A stretch of 64,000 nt of DNA, taken from NCBI GenBank assembly GCA_019914945.1, contig CM034099.1:9065001-9129000 (forward strand), read 5' to 3'. A model generated the notes under the pieces. That model saw only the letters and a list, made by a program, of their open reading frames with translations. It did no database searches and was not told the DNA's origin. Both the position numbers and the translations under genes were made by a program. This document shows positions 35,400 through 45,790 of this stretch, piece after piece; position 1 is the first letter of the stretch, and each line of letters starts with the position of its first letter. Origin of the DNA: Typha latifolia. Its lineage: Eukaryota > Streptophyta > Magnoliopsida > Poales > Typhaceae.

Positions 35400-36627
35400 T
35401 CCCGGACCTCTAGGTGCGTACTTTACATCTTGGAATGGCTTCAGGGGTGCTTGAGGAGGCACCATTGCAGCAGCGATTCTTGGTACACCGGTAACATTTC
35501 TTGTCGCTATGGTTGGTTGAGCTTGATTGCGGCTTCCTTGGCTCGTCCAATCTGTTTAGATGTAACTTCATGGCTCAATGTTTGTCTTCCACGAGCACCG
35601 CATCTTCGAATACCTCCTTTAAGGTTCTAGACCTTAAAGCCCTCACGTCAGCTTGTATATCTCCCCGCAGCCCGGAGATGAAGGTGCTGCAAAGTTGCTG
35701 ATCCGTCTATGGGGGTTGGCATCGGCTACTTATCCTCTCAAATTCTTCTTGGTATGCCCCAACCGTGGTCCTTTGCACCATCTTTGAGAGGAAAGCATCG
35801 AAGTCTTCATACCCCGACGCTCCAAATCGCTGCGTGATATTGGCACAAAAGTCAGCCCAAGTTTCAAAAGCCTCATGGGCATTGTCTGCTCGAAACCAAC
35901 GAAGCACCGCATATTCAGGGTGGAAGCTCGCAAGCATCACTTTATATTCTTCCGCCGTACTTTGGTATGCAAAGAATTGCTCCGCCCTATACAACCAATC
36001 GATCGGATCGCCACTTTTGAACTTGAGGAATTTGAGATGCACGATTTTTCCACGGATATCGTTGTCTCAATTCGGATTATATCCAAGTCCTTGTCTAACT
36101 GGAGGAGGATGCACCATGAATGGTTGATGATCCCTCCTTCGATTTTGATTAACTCGACATGGTTCAGGTTCGTATTGCCCCGCCCACAGATCTAGATCTC
36201 CAAGGCGATCTCCATAGTGGTTCACTCGTTGGATGGGCTCACCTGCAACTGGGCCGCGTGGAACCATCCTTGCTTGTCTCTGCCCATAGGGTGGTGGCAG
36301 CAGAGGCTCTTGTGGTTGCAAGTTCTGAACCAATGGCGACGGGTTCGTGGGGGTGGACTTGCGTCGTGGGGTCGATGGTACATTCTTGTTTGCCATGGCT
36401 TCCCTTGTCACCCGTAATTCCCGCATCATCTCCATCATCATCTGATTGTTGATGACCATTTGTTCGGAAAGAGACCCAAATATGGTTTGAACGCTAGACT
36501 CTTCCGTATTCCGATTTGGTCGGGCGGTTCCACGGATAGAAGTCCCTGCAACCGTTTCCCCCTCCTCTATTGGGAGAATCTCTTCTTCCTCATCATGCCG
36601 TGCAGCCATGGCTCTAATTGTCATCAT
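35400..36627 (-). pseudogene. Gag of Gypsy B
   Basis: The frame starts near 36627 (MMTIRAMAARHDEEEEILP) and is open to 36067. After a stop it continues 36042-35707 with the retrotransposon gag domain (FKSGDPIDWLYRAEQFFAYQ, then LRWFRADNAHEAFETWADF). Another stop precedes a segment with a TFISGLRGDIQADVRALR motif. A zinc-knuckle region is expected near 35500-35350 and is visible only in damaged form. Confidence 0.75.
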
Positions 36628-36651
36628 AGGAAGCGCGTGTCTGAGGAATGG

Positions 36652-36665
36652 TTGCTCTAATACCA
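36652..36665 (-). promoter_or_regulatory. Primer binding site of Gypsy B
   Basis: TGGTATTAGAGCAA on the minus strand lies three bases after the 5' LTR. It resembles the initiator-Met tRNA primer site with one C-to-T change. Confidence 0.75.
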
Positions 36666-36668
36666 GCT

Positions 36669-37584
36669 TGATATGATCTCCCCTTTAGGCTAAGGTTCGA
36701 TCTCTTCTCATTTTTAGATCTGGACTAGATTTGACATAAAACTTTAGAAATAGATCCCGAAAGATGAAATCGTCGGATCGACGTGAAATTTTTATATGTT
36801 GTATCCCTATAAAAGAGCTTTCCAATAAATCTAGTTTTAGGCAAATCGGATGGTAAGATCTCAAGATATCATCCAATCAGTATATGAACGTCAGGGAGTC
36901 TGTCTTTGGATCCGTGGATGGAGGCACGAGATCCTTGATGATGGTGGATGATGGTGGACCAGCGATAATGGGGTGGCACCGATGAGTAAATGGAGGTGGA
37001 AGGGTTATGGATGATGAAAAGGGTTAGGGTAAGGTGATAGATAGATTGGAAGAAGGGGAAGGAGTGGGCCGCCCCCTAAGGGACTAGGGTGATTGGTCGG
37101 TCGAGGGAGGCTAGAAGCGGCGACGCCGGGCAACGAGAGAATGAGAGAGAAGAAGATGAAGGAGGCTAGGGCAAAACTCAATTCATTCAATAATCATTCT
37201 ATGGTTGCCATCCACACCTTTAGAGGCTAACCAAATAATTGAAAAATGGCAATTATTAACCCTAAAATAGTAGATTTTCGTCGATCGCGTTCAAACGTGC
37301 CCGATCGCGTTCGAACGCACATTTTATATTCTCTGTATGTGCGAACGCGATGCAGGCGTTCGTAGGCGCGTTCGAACACGGTGTTCGAATGCAAATTTTG
37401 CACTCTATGGATGTGCGAACCTGATGCAGGCATTCACAAGCGCGTTCGAATGCACTCCACCCGCATTCGAACGCGAAATACAGAAAACTTATTTTTTAAA
37501 AATTAAACACTAAAATAAGAAACAAAGACACCCCTAAAATATATCCATGCTCAAGACGACATCGGTGAAGTTTGAATTGTATCA
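36669..37584 (-). repeat. 5' LTR of Gypsy B
   Basis: It is the partner of 32330-33243 with the same TGATACAATTC...CATATCA ends. Its U3 (37470-37280) holds many GCGTTCGAACG, TTCGTAGGCGCG and GTGCGAACGCG words. Confidence 0.88.
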
Positions 37585-37967
37585 AAGTCCACTCCGGCCT
37601 CTCTATAACTACCAATCGATCATAGGTTTGTAGCACGGGGGCAGTTCAATCATATACCGCTTCAAATGGAGGCTTTGGTGGTAGGTGATATTGTAAGACC
37701 ACTCCGTCCGAGACAAATACCACAACCACTCTCTTGGTCGATCCGCCACGAAGCATCTCAAATAATGCTCAATATCTCGATTGATTACCTCAGTTTAGTC
37801 ATCTATTTATAGATGATAGGCCAAACTGAGTGTCAATCGTGTCCCCTACAGTTTTAAAACTTTGCCTAGAAACCACTGACGAAGATGCAATCCTTGTTAA
37901 AGACAATCGTCCTCGATATCCCATGAAGCTTTGCTATATCATTCATAAAGATTTCAACATGGTGGAG

Positions 37968-38781
37968 TGATGTGATTCAGACCACACGGAGTCATCTCAT
38001 GCATGGATACTACCTATGGACCCTTTTTTATTTTGATTTCTTAGTTTCATTCAAAAAATAAAAATTCTTGCTGTCACGTTCGAACGCAGGGAGGTCGCAT
38101 TCATGCACTTGCATATGTTTGCACATATAGAGAACGCAAATTGTATGTTCAAACACGCAGAGGTCGCGTTCGAATGCCCCCATTCAGACATCTGCATATG
38201 TTTGCACATACAGAGAACTCAAATTGCGCATTCCATCATGCTCGGTGAAAATGCATTATTTCTAGGTTTATCATTAGTTAGTTTTGCTTGTTAGATTATC
38301 ATAATATTATGTGGAAGACAACCTATTAGGAATAATGAATTAATATTGTGTTTTCCTTCCTACTTTCTCTATTCTAAATCTTCTCCCCCTCGCTCAAACC
38401 CTAGCCACGTGCCACCTTGATGCTGGTTACTCCTAATCCTCCTTGACTATTGGGTCCTCCCTCCTACTTGGGATATCAACCACCTTCTCCCCCTCTTCCT
38501 TCACCCAATAGTACCTTGTGCCACCGCTCCATCACCACCTTCATCACCATCACCCATCATCTCCACCTCCACCATAACATTGCCTATTTGTCCCTAGCTA
38601 TAGTCAGAATCTATAAAGGGTGTGAATATAAAAAACGTAGGTCAGAAAGATACAGAATGATCCCATCTAGTTTTGAAATTTTATAACTACAAGTAATATT
38701 TAGAGAATATTTTCTTCAGACTGCGCAGACTACTTTGCTACATCCGATCTTGATCGGGTAGCTGAGGCCCGGTCCATAACA
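37968..38781 (+). repeat. 5' LTR of Gypsy D
   Basis: It runs from TGATGTGATTC to ...CCATAACA, 814 bp. TTCGAACGC-family sites lie at 38075-38240 near its 5' end. The last 50 bp (CTTGATCGGGTAGCTGAGGC) are shared with the other LTR. Confidence 0.75.
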
Positions 38782-38783
38782 AG

Positions 38784-38796
38784 TGGTATCAGAGCC
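38784..38796 (+). promoter_or_regulatory. Primer binding site of Gypsy D
   Basis: TGGTATCAGAGCC lies two bases after the LTR end and matches initiator-Met tRNA. Confidence 0.85.
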
Positions 38797-38813
38797 ACCG
38801 TTCCTCAGACACT

Positions 38814-39293
38814 ATGCCAACAACCAGATCCATCACGTCGAGACCCAATGAAGGCACCTTTGTCGAAGGAGAGGCCACAAATATGGTTAGATTTGAGATG
38901 AACCCAAACTTACCAGTTGAGACTTCTCCAATGACTTCTTCCATCAACTCAGATTTAATCAATATGTTCACGGACATGATGGAGATGCAGCAAGCCATGC
39001 AAGAATAAATGGAAGTGATGACTCAGGTCCTCTTGGGCCCACCAAGAAGTACGACGACAACCGAACTTCTTGCTCGCACTAGGATTGCACCACCAATAGA
39101 ACCATATTTTCGTCAAAGGACACCGCCTCCACCATTCCATGCTAGACTAGAGGAAGATCATGAGGACTTCATGGGTGGCCAAGCCAAGGGGCCCTTGCTG
39201 GCTACACTGCCAAAAAGGCGTAACGTACCACTGCTAGCTTTTCACCGTAATCGAGCATCGGATCTGCCTCACCACGATGATGATGACGACTAG
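38814..39293 (+). pseudogene. Gag N-terminal fragment of Gypsy D
   Basis: The frame from ATG 38814 gives MPTTRSITSRPNEGTF and NMFTDMMEMQQAMQE to a stop at 39006. It continues in frame from ATG 39009 with PPRSTTTTELLARTRIAPP and an acidic PHHDDDDD end. The sequence is low in conservation but sits where gag begins and has its Met/Gln-rich helix. The conserved gag core is reached only as broken pieces near 39410-39600. Confidence 0.6.
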
Positions 39294-39649
39294 GCAGATT
39301 ATGAATAACTAGTGACTCCTCAATATCATCTTAGGAATGCTAAACTAAACTCAAGAGAAGAAAGGCCCAACCGACATGAAGAAGAAGCACGCGAAGTCCA
39401 TGCTGGGACCATTCGCCTCAACTTTTCACCCTTCATGGAGGTGATCCACTCAATTGGGTCTATCTAGCGGAGCAATTCTTCAAGTACCAGTGAACATCCA
39501 ATGCACAAAAGGTGTTTTTAGAATTATTCCATCTCGAAGGCATCGCCATCTGATGGTACTAAGTCATGAATTGAGCTCAGCCTTATTGAACGCAGGGGGA
39601 GTTCGCCGATGCTATTTTTATCCGTTTTGAACCCTAAAGTTATGAAGAT

Positions 39650-40310
39650 TTCCAAGCTACTCAAGAGATGGCTAGCTTACCTACCCTAGGCGGAATACCC
39701 ATACAACATGGCTCACCACACTGCTATTGGGATGACACCCTTCAAGGCCAGTTTATGAATGCGTGCCCCCCCCATTGCAATCCTATGACTGATCAAGCGC
39801 ACCGAACTGTTCTGACATAGATAAAGTACTAGCGGAACGAGATAAAGTGCTCAAATAGCTCAAGCTTCACCTCACAGCAACACAGAACCAAACAAAGCAA
39901 GTGTATGATAACAAACACTAAGATAGAAGCTATGAAATTGGCAATTGGGTTTATGTTCGACTCCAACCATATCGGCAAATTTCGATATGACCCATTCAAA
40001 ACCAAAATTTAGCCCATCGCTCCTTTGGTCTATTTCAAATTCTAAGGAAGGTGAGAGCAATCGCATATATGCTGGATTTACCCAAGTCGTCATGAGTTTT
40101 GCTGATCTTCCATGTATCTAGCTTGAAAGCCCGGGTTGGTCCAGTTGAGCAGGTTGCGGCAGAACTACTCGAGCTTGAACTGGAGGCAATTGGGCTCACT
40201 CTAGAGAAGGTCCTAGTGTGCAGGAGGGTCAAACACGAGAGACAAGCCACATGGGAACCCGAGGTAATATTAATGGGCTGTTATCCTAGCTTTGTACTTT
40301 GAGGATAAAA
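39650..40310 (+). pseudogene. Integrase C-terminal fragment of Gypsy D
   Basis: Broken frames contain AHHTAIGMTPFKAS (about 39705-39746), an LLIKRTELF-like stretch, and a region around 39880-40080 with the IHPVFHVS-type equivalent ending in MLIFHVSSLKARVGPVEQVA (40099 onward). A TWEPEVILMGCYPSFVL end (40248-40299) resembles the chromodomain tail. Stops are frequent. Confidence 0.65.
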
Positions 40311-40330
40311 TGAGTGGAAATATAGTGGAG

Positions 40331-40641
40331 TGATGTGATTCGGACCACATTGAGTCATCTCATGCATGGATATGACTTATGAACCCTTTTTATATTTTGG
40401 TTTCTTAGTTTTCTTTAAAAAAATAAGAACTTTGGATGTCGCTTTCGAACGCAAGGAGGTCATCGTGTTTGAACACCTACATACATTTGCATATACGGTG
40501 AACACAAATCGTCCGTTCGAACGTGCGAAGATCACATTCGAATGCCCCTGTCCATTTGAATACCTACATACGTTTGCACATACGGTGAACTGCTTCCTTG
40601 CATCTGATCTTAATCGGGTAGCTGAGGCCTGATCCATAATA
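40331..40641 (+). repeat. 3' LTR of Gypsy D (shortened)
   Basis: It begins TGATGTGATTCGGACC and ends GATCCATAATA. It keeps the TTCGAACG cluster (40446-40590) and the final 50 bp, but lacks the middle of the 5' LTR. Confidence 0.75.
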
Positions 40642-42540
40642 GAGTACCGATCCATCAGAATTTAGAAGTTGAAGAAACAAGGCAAGATCTTTTTATGCTC
40701 TCATCAATTCTTACATATTCATGTTTCAAGACTTTCTTAGCTTAGCTAGGTAGCAAAATGATGATAAATGAATGACCATATTCTAGTATCCAATGTAATG
40801 CAGTAGTAGAGTATATAGCAGGCATGAGAAATCAACTTTTTACAGCACTCTCTATTTGACTATTTGTCAATAGTAAATGCTACCAAACATGAAACTGAAG
40901 CATCCAGTAACATAATGCCTGCAAATATTAGTATATTTGTTGCATTTCTTTCAATTATTGGATGAGATATATCATACCAAATTATCCCCTCTCATAGCCT
41001 ATTGTACCAAAACGGGGTCTGAGTGCAACTAGATAGGACATACCCATGGAATTTTTGGTGACATAGGAAAACCCAGCTTCAAAAATTATTTTCTTGTATT
41101 GTCTTTAATCTCTCTTGGCATAGACAAATCCTTCATGAATTGTGAAAACAATTGACTCTTCTTAGAAGTGTCAACAAAGAGAAGTATATTTACTAGCATA
41201 ATCAATGCGTCATTAATTGTCTCTCTGGATTGATGTCTATGTGATAGTATATTTTAATTTGGTATTTTTAAGTAAGAATATTGAGTTTTTTAAAAAAAAT
41301 ATAGATATAAATTTTTTTTCTATCACTTTTGATAATGCTCTCACCATTTTTTGATGTTGTGTGTTTGGTAGATCCCAAATTAGGACTTCTCTACTTCTAC
41401 TAACTTCTGCAATCAATCTAAGGGTGATAAGATGAATAAGAGTTAGATCAATGAATCAAGGTTCTTTTCTTTTATTAATTATTTATCCTAATATTTTAGA
41501 TATTTACACATTGTATTCTATTGACAATTTTGTTTACTTTCACTTAAAATTGTAGAGTAAGTGTAGCACACCTGAATAGTGTTGATAAATTGCATTTAAG
41601 AAAGCAGCTCAGAGTGGACTAATTTTATGTCCATGTATTAAATGCATCAATTGTTTTTGGAGGAGTCGAGATGAAGTTAAAGATCATTTAATATCTTATG
41701 GATTTTTAAATGGTTACACAAGTTGGATATTTTATGAAGAAATAAATATGACATCAATATACAATGAAGTAAATGCACACGGTGATATAACTACAATGAT
41801 GTATACAACCTAATGCAGAGGTAAATAAATTTTATATGCTTGCATGAAGTCCTAGTTCCCTATTTTCTTTTTCTTTATTTTGGCTCATAGGATGAAAAGT
41901 TCTAATCTCATTACAAATCTAAAGAGGCCCAACATAGAAAAATCTATTTCCTGGATATGTCCTCTTTCATAGTTACTTCCTGTGATTATCTTTCTTAGAA
42001 TTAATATTCTTCTACTTATTACATCCTTGTTGTATTTTGAAGTTATTTTTCAATTTGGTGTCATCATAAGTTCATTTGTTTGATAGAGAAGATCTTTAGA
42101 ATTAAATTGTAACTATTTTTTTTTCTCTGACATAGGTTTAAAGACTAAAAGTTGGCAAGACTGGATGACTACCTAGGCTTATAATATTAATACTTATAAT
42201 TACAAAGGATAGACCAAGCATGAGAGAAAATTTCAAAAGCTTTTTTTTTTTTTTTGTCATGATTTTGTCTATCTGCAAATTATAATTATTTTTATGGAAC
42301 TAACTTGGATACATGCTATATTCTCCATATATGGATGATTTATGGATAACTATAACTTAAATGCTACAAACTTTGATTATTAATCATGCAATTAAATTTC
42401 TATTTGTATAATTGTAGAGGTGTAATTATTTGTTTGATATATGTATTGAGCATTCTGTGTATATTTAACTATGAACAGATAAATTATAAAGTTCATTACT
42501 ATTTGCAAATTATTAGATTATGAAATATTATAAATGAAAA
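40642..42540. other. AT-rich intergenic sequence
   Basis: No gene or clear element is recognised. The composition is uniformly AT-rich, with a poly(T) tract at 42240-42256. Confidence 0.5.
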
Positions 42541-42925
42541 TGCTCATTTCTTGGCATTTACAAGTGCTAGGAAAGATTTCATAATCCCAGCATTAATATA
42601 TGCTGCTAATACAATAGTTCACAACATTTATTAATGCCATGAAAAGTATAACAGAAATGTTATTTAGCGGTATTTATAAGTGCTAGGAAAAATTTTATAA
42701 TTCTTAGCATTAATAACTATCATAATACCACTGTTTTCAATGGTATTTCTTAATGCCACTAAAAGTTAATAATTACTAATATCATTACTAAATGTCGCTA
42801 TTTTTTTTTCGACAAGCACATAAGCAGCTTTTCTAGCAACATGTTGGGCAAAGTTTGGCAGCATTAACGACCTATTTAGCGGCATTTATTAATGCCATGG
42901 ATGGTTTGTTTTGTTGTAAAAAAAT
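42541..42925. repeat. Cluster of GCGGCATTTATTAATGCC repeats (CACTA-like end)
   Basis: At least five direct and inverted variants of (A/G)GCGGCATTTATTAATGCCA occur between 42545 and 42900, many degraded. TTTGTTTTGTTGTAAAAA follows at 42906-42923. Such subterminal repeats near a TTTTCTTGTAGTG-like terminus are typical of CACTA (En/Spm) elements. The exact CACTA terminus and the other end of the element were not found. Confidence 0.4.
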
Positions 42926-43179
42926 TTGTATCAGAGTACATACCCATCTTCAATCTTCTTCGTACAAGTATTATTTCACAAGTCATATGTCTTAATTTAA
43001 CATTAAAACTAAACTGTAAATCATATTCTAAAGTGTTTTGTATCTACAAATTGCTATTGTATAGATTTGCACTTACAATCTCATTCAAAAATTTTCAAAG
43101 ACAGCCCTTTAAAGCTTTCCAAAGACTATCCTTCAATTTGCTATCCAAAGATATCATTTAGCTTTTAAAAGATGGATTC

Positions 43180-43870
43180 AAATCTTTAGATAAACACATT
43201 AGAGTGAATGAGATGAACTTTTTAGTAATGTCCCCTTTCTACAAGAGAAAAAAAGATCTAATAAAAAGATTGTCAACAATTGAATCGAAATCAACATAGA
43301 AATCAATATTACCCTACTACCTTAATTTATCATGGCACACTTCCAACTAGCAAGTATAGAGGTTATTCCATGACACAAAGCACACTGACTAAGATTTCAA
43401 AGGTGATACAATAAATTTTAAATTTTAAAACAAGAGACATCAATAAAAATTTCCAATCACCCTTCAAAGCAGCACACTCGAAGAGGACCAATTAGGGATG
43501 GAAAAGCTCAACTTGCCCATATTCACTCTTTGATATATTATAATTATGAAACACAATTCATGCCTTATAGTAGGATTTAATTCCCTTAGTTAAATCCAAA
43601 ATGTCATCACCAAATAACTTATGAGATGATAGGAAATCTATTTTTTTATCAGTCATCATCTCATTCATCAATCAAGATAAAAATTTGGGAGGTAGAATAA
43701 AAAGATAGGTGATAGTGGCCACCCTACCTAATCCCAAATTACTTTTAATTAATCTAGAAGTAGAACCATTAATAATAAAAGAAAAGGAAGGATTTGAAAT
43801 TCATTTTTCTCAAAACCTCATATACGGATATTGCCATAAGAACAATTTTATTCTATTTTTTTACTATTTC
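43180..43870 (-). pseudogene. L1-type reverse transcriptase remnant
   Basis: On the minus strand, broken frames between 43830 and 43600 follow the L1 reverse transcriptase order: a SFSFVINGSTSRLIKSNLGL stretch, a damaged RQGDPLSPYLFIL-like block, then FLS*LINEMM with one stop and a KLFGDDI piece where FADD would be. Downstream pieces to about 43180 are more decayed. No ends were found. Confidence 0.45.
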
Positions 43871-44440
43871 ATAATATTATGAATCATATGTTTAGTTTAA
43901 TCATGGAACAATACTTTCTTTTTTCACAAAAGTAAAAAATAAATTGCACTTTATACGACGTTGTATGACTCAATATCACAAAATCTTATAGTATTTTCAA
44001 GTTAAACACTTAATTCCTCTATGGTCTTGACGAAATTATAATTATTAATTTTTATCATGTCTAATCAAATTAGAGGTCTTAGAGGTCGAATTTGAATATT
44101 TTCATTAAAAACAAAGTTACAAAGGGTTGAATAAAATTTCTAACTTATCTAAAATAATACTGATCAAATTTAAAATGACAAAGATAGAATAAATATATCA
44201 AATATATATAATTTTGTTATATTTTTACTATTTAAAATTCTATTAGTATTATTTTAGATGTGTTGAAGAACCTATTCAATCCTCTACAACTTTTTTTATG
44301 GGAATCTTCAAATTCGACATCTAGTATTGTTAAATATAAAATAACGATTGTATTTTAGTCAATGCCACATGAATGTTACGTGCTTAAGTTAAAATATATG
44401 TGTGTTTTGTGAAATTGAGGCATACCATGTTTGGGGTAAA
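43871..44440. other. AT-rich intergenic sequence
   Basis: No gene is seen. A near-palindromic zone occurs: CTAATCAAATTAGAGGTCTTAG-type words near 44060 are complemented loosely near 44260-44320. It may be a small MITE with unclear ends. Confidence 0.4.
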
Positions 44441-44443
44441 ATG

Positions 44444-45566
44444 GGAGCTAAATGATAATCTTTTTTTTTTTTCTAGTGCTAGCCCTAGCTCTCTGCTAGG
44501 ATTCGATCGCTGCCTTCCCTCTCTCTCGAGAGGGGTTTTTTGGTCGGCCTTCACTCCCCTCCCCTCCTCTAGCCGGGTGTTAGAGGAAGGGAAAGGCTTT
44601 TCTTCTTCTTCTTTTTCTTCTTCTCCCCTTCTTCACTAGTCTCGAGGTTTGCCGATCCTTGTGCGGCCGGGTGCGTGGGTTGTGGAGACAAGCCGCCTAG
44701 GCCAAGTATCATTACTAGTTTCTCTTTTGACTCCGCCCTTTCTTTGCCTCCGTCTTTATTGGCACCTTCCTCTACCTTTTCTCCACCTCCTTCGTCAGAA
44801 TCCTTCTCCTTTCTCTTAGTGGCACAGCCTCCAACTCGCCCGCCCCTCTCTAGTCATCATCTCTTGCAACGGTTGGGCCCATGTTCACTCATTCTAGCTC
44901 TACCTCCTTCTACCTTGCTCTTTACCACCGCCTCCGACCCTAATGCCATGGTGATCATTGGCCTCTCCGATACATTGCTGCCCTCCTTAGCCGCCCGCCC
45001 ACCCCTTGTCAGGTCCATAGTGTTGCAACTGCTACCTAGCAGAGAAGCAATCATGGCTGCTTATCGATTGCCCCTCCGCCTAGTAGTGGTCCATCTACTG
45101 CTATAGCTAGCTGTTGTGGAGATGCTAACTTGGGGTTCTCAATTCAATGCCCCAACATGAATTGGTGGCTTGTTTCACTAGTGTCGTTGAGTTGGTCAGT
45201 CTCTATGCGTGTTGGGTCTATTTTGGACGGGATGAGCCATAGGACGTCGACCTTTTGTTGAGAAGTGCTATAAGCCCAAGTCTCTTACAATTGTTCTTAT
45301 TTGTAAGGCGGCATCTGATAGCCAAGAGGGAGACTTGTTCTAGGGTTGATGTCCTATTCCTTCCGAAAATTTTATTTGCATGAGTACTTTTATTATTACA
45401 AGTTGATATTCTGAGTTTTATGTTGGTCAGCCTGTCTTTCAGCTAAGACCGGGGCTTATTTTAAGATTTTATCTTACCTTCCTTTTATATTTGTGTATCA
45501 AGCTATAACTATTACTTTGAGCTTAATAAAACATCTGTCTAAAGACTTCTGGAAGAAAAAAAAAAC
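44444..45566 (+). mobile_element. Poly(A)-tailed retroposed sequence, LINE-like, no intact ORF
   Basis: A CT-rich, GC-richer 5' part (44470-45110) is followed by a T-rich 3' part that ends TTGAGCTTAATAAAACATC and, 26 bp later, a run of ten A (45556-45565). AATAAA followed by poly(A) marks an RNA-derived insertion. An imperfect direct repeat (TTTGGGGTAAAATG at 44430-44443, GTTGGGGGGTAAAATG at 45567-45582) may be the target duplication. The 143-codon frame at 44675-45106 is low-complexity and does not look like a protein. A LINE that kept only its 5' leader and 3' end is the best guess. Confidence 0.45.
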
Positions 45567-45582
45567 GTTGGGGGGTAAAATG

Positions 45583-45790
45583 CAATCAACCCCCAAAAAA
45601 ATCACGGCAAAACGTGGATAGAGAAACGACTCGGATTTGAGATATAAGCCGACCCGTTTTTACCAGCGCCTGTGATGCGGATCCGGGTATCGAAATCAAT
45701 TGATCCGTCTTGAATCCCTAAATCCAAACGAGAGCGGCAAAACCCTTTCCTCCCTATTTTTCCCCTTATTCGATCAAGAACTAGGGAGCC
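45583..45790 (+). promoter_or_regulatory. Proximal promoter and 5' leader of BIN4
   Basis: Only about 210 bp separate the retroposed segment from the ATG at 45791. They contain GC-richer sequence (CCGACCCG, GATGCGGATCCGGG) and a leader ending CTAGGGAGCC-ATG. No clear TATA box is seen. Confidence 0.4.

Larger units (their letters stand above)
32330..37584 (-). mobile_element. Gypsy chromovirus B, lacking reverse transcriptase
   Basis: This 5255-bp element has LTRs of 914 and 916 bp and a near-perfect 5-bp duplication (AAGTT at 32325-32329, AAGTC at 37585-37589). It is inserted in Gypsy A. On the minus strand the order is 5' LTR (37584-36669), PBS, gag, protease, a short linker, integrase, chromodomain, PPT and 3' LTR (33243-32330). 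Between the protease end (34800) and the integrase zinc-finger region there are only about 400 bp, so reverse transcriptase and RNase H are missing. By eye the LTRs differ by about 10-15 percent. Confidence 0.88.
22368..37967 (-). mobile_element. Gypsy chromovirus A, remnant in three pieces (host of the nest)
   Basis: Three pieces read in one order on the minus strand: 37967-37585 (integrase core), 32329-31902 (integrase C-terminal region) and 22496-22368 (chromodomain and PPT). They are separated by Gypsy B (32330-37584) and Copia C (22497-31901). Sense continues across each gap once the inserts and their target duplications are removed, which proves the nesting. Motifs include the KLHGIS..IVFNKD box, a DEVLRRLCEHIIAAK-like stretch with a change, and a WLGWPTDAAT chromodomain piece. 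Many stops are present. Gag, protease and reverse transcriptase are absent; the element is cut at 37967 by Gypsy D. Confidence 0.75.
37968..40641 (+). mobile_element. Gypsy element D, internally deleted
   Basis: Two LTRs on the + strand (37968-38781 and 40331-40641) enclose only 1549 bp. A TGGTATCAGAGCC primer site follows the first LTR and a GTGGAAATATAGTGGAG polypurine tract precedes the second. The interior joins the gag N-terminus to a late integrase segment, so protease, reverse transcriptase and RNase H are gone. The 3' LTR lacks about 500 bp of the 5' LTR. The flanks (TGGAG and GAGTA) do not form a 5-bp duplication. Only the left flank is Gypsy A sequence, so the right side was probably rearranged. 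Confidence 0.75.

Noticed and set aside
23040..40595. TTCGAA as heat-shock elements
   Set aside because: Heat-shock elements need TTC and GAA separated by two bases; here they touch, so the spacing is wrong.
44675..45106. 143-codon frame as a gene
   Set aside because: It is Ser/Pro/Leu-rich low complexity from CT-rich DNA and lies inside a poly(A)-tailed retroposed segment.
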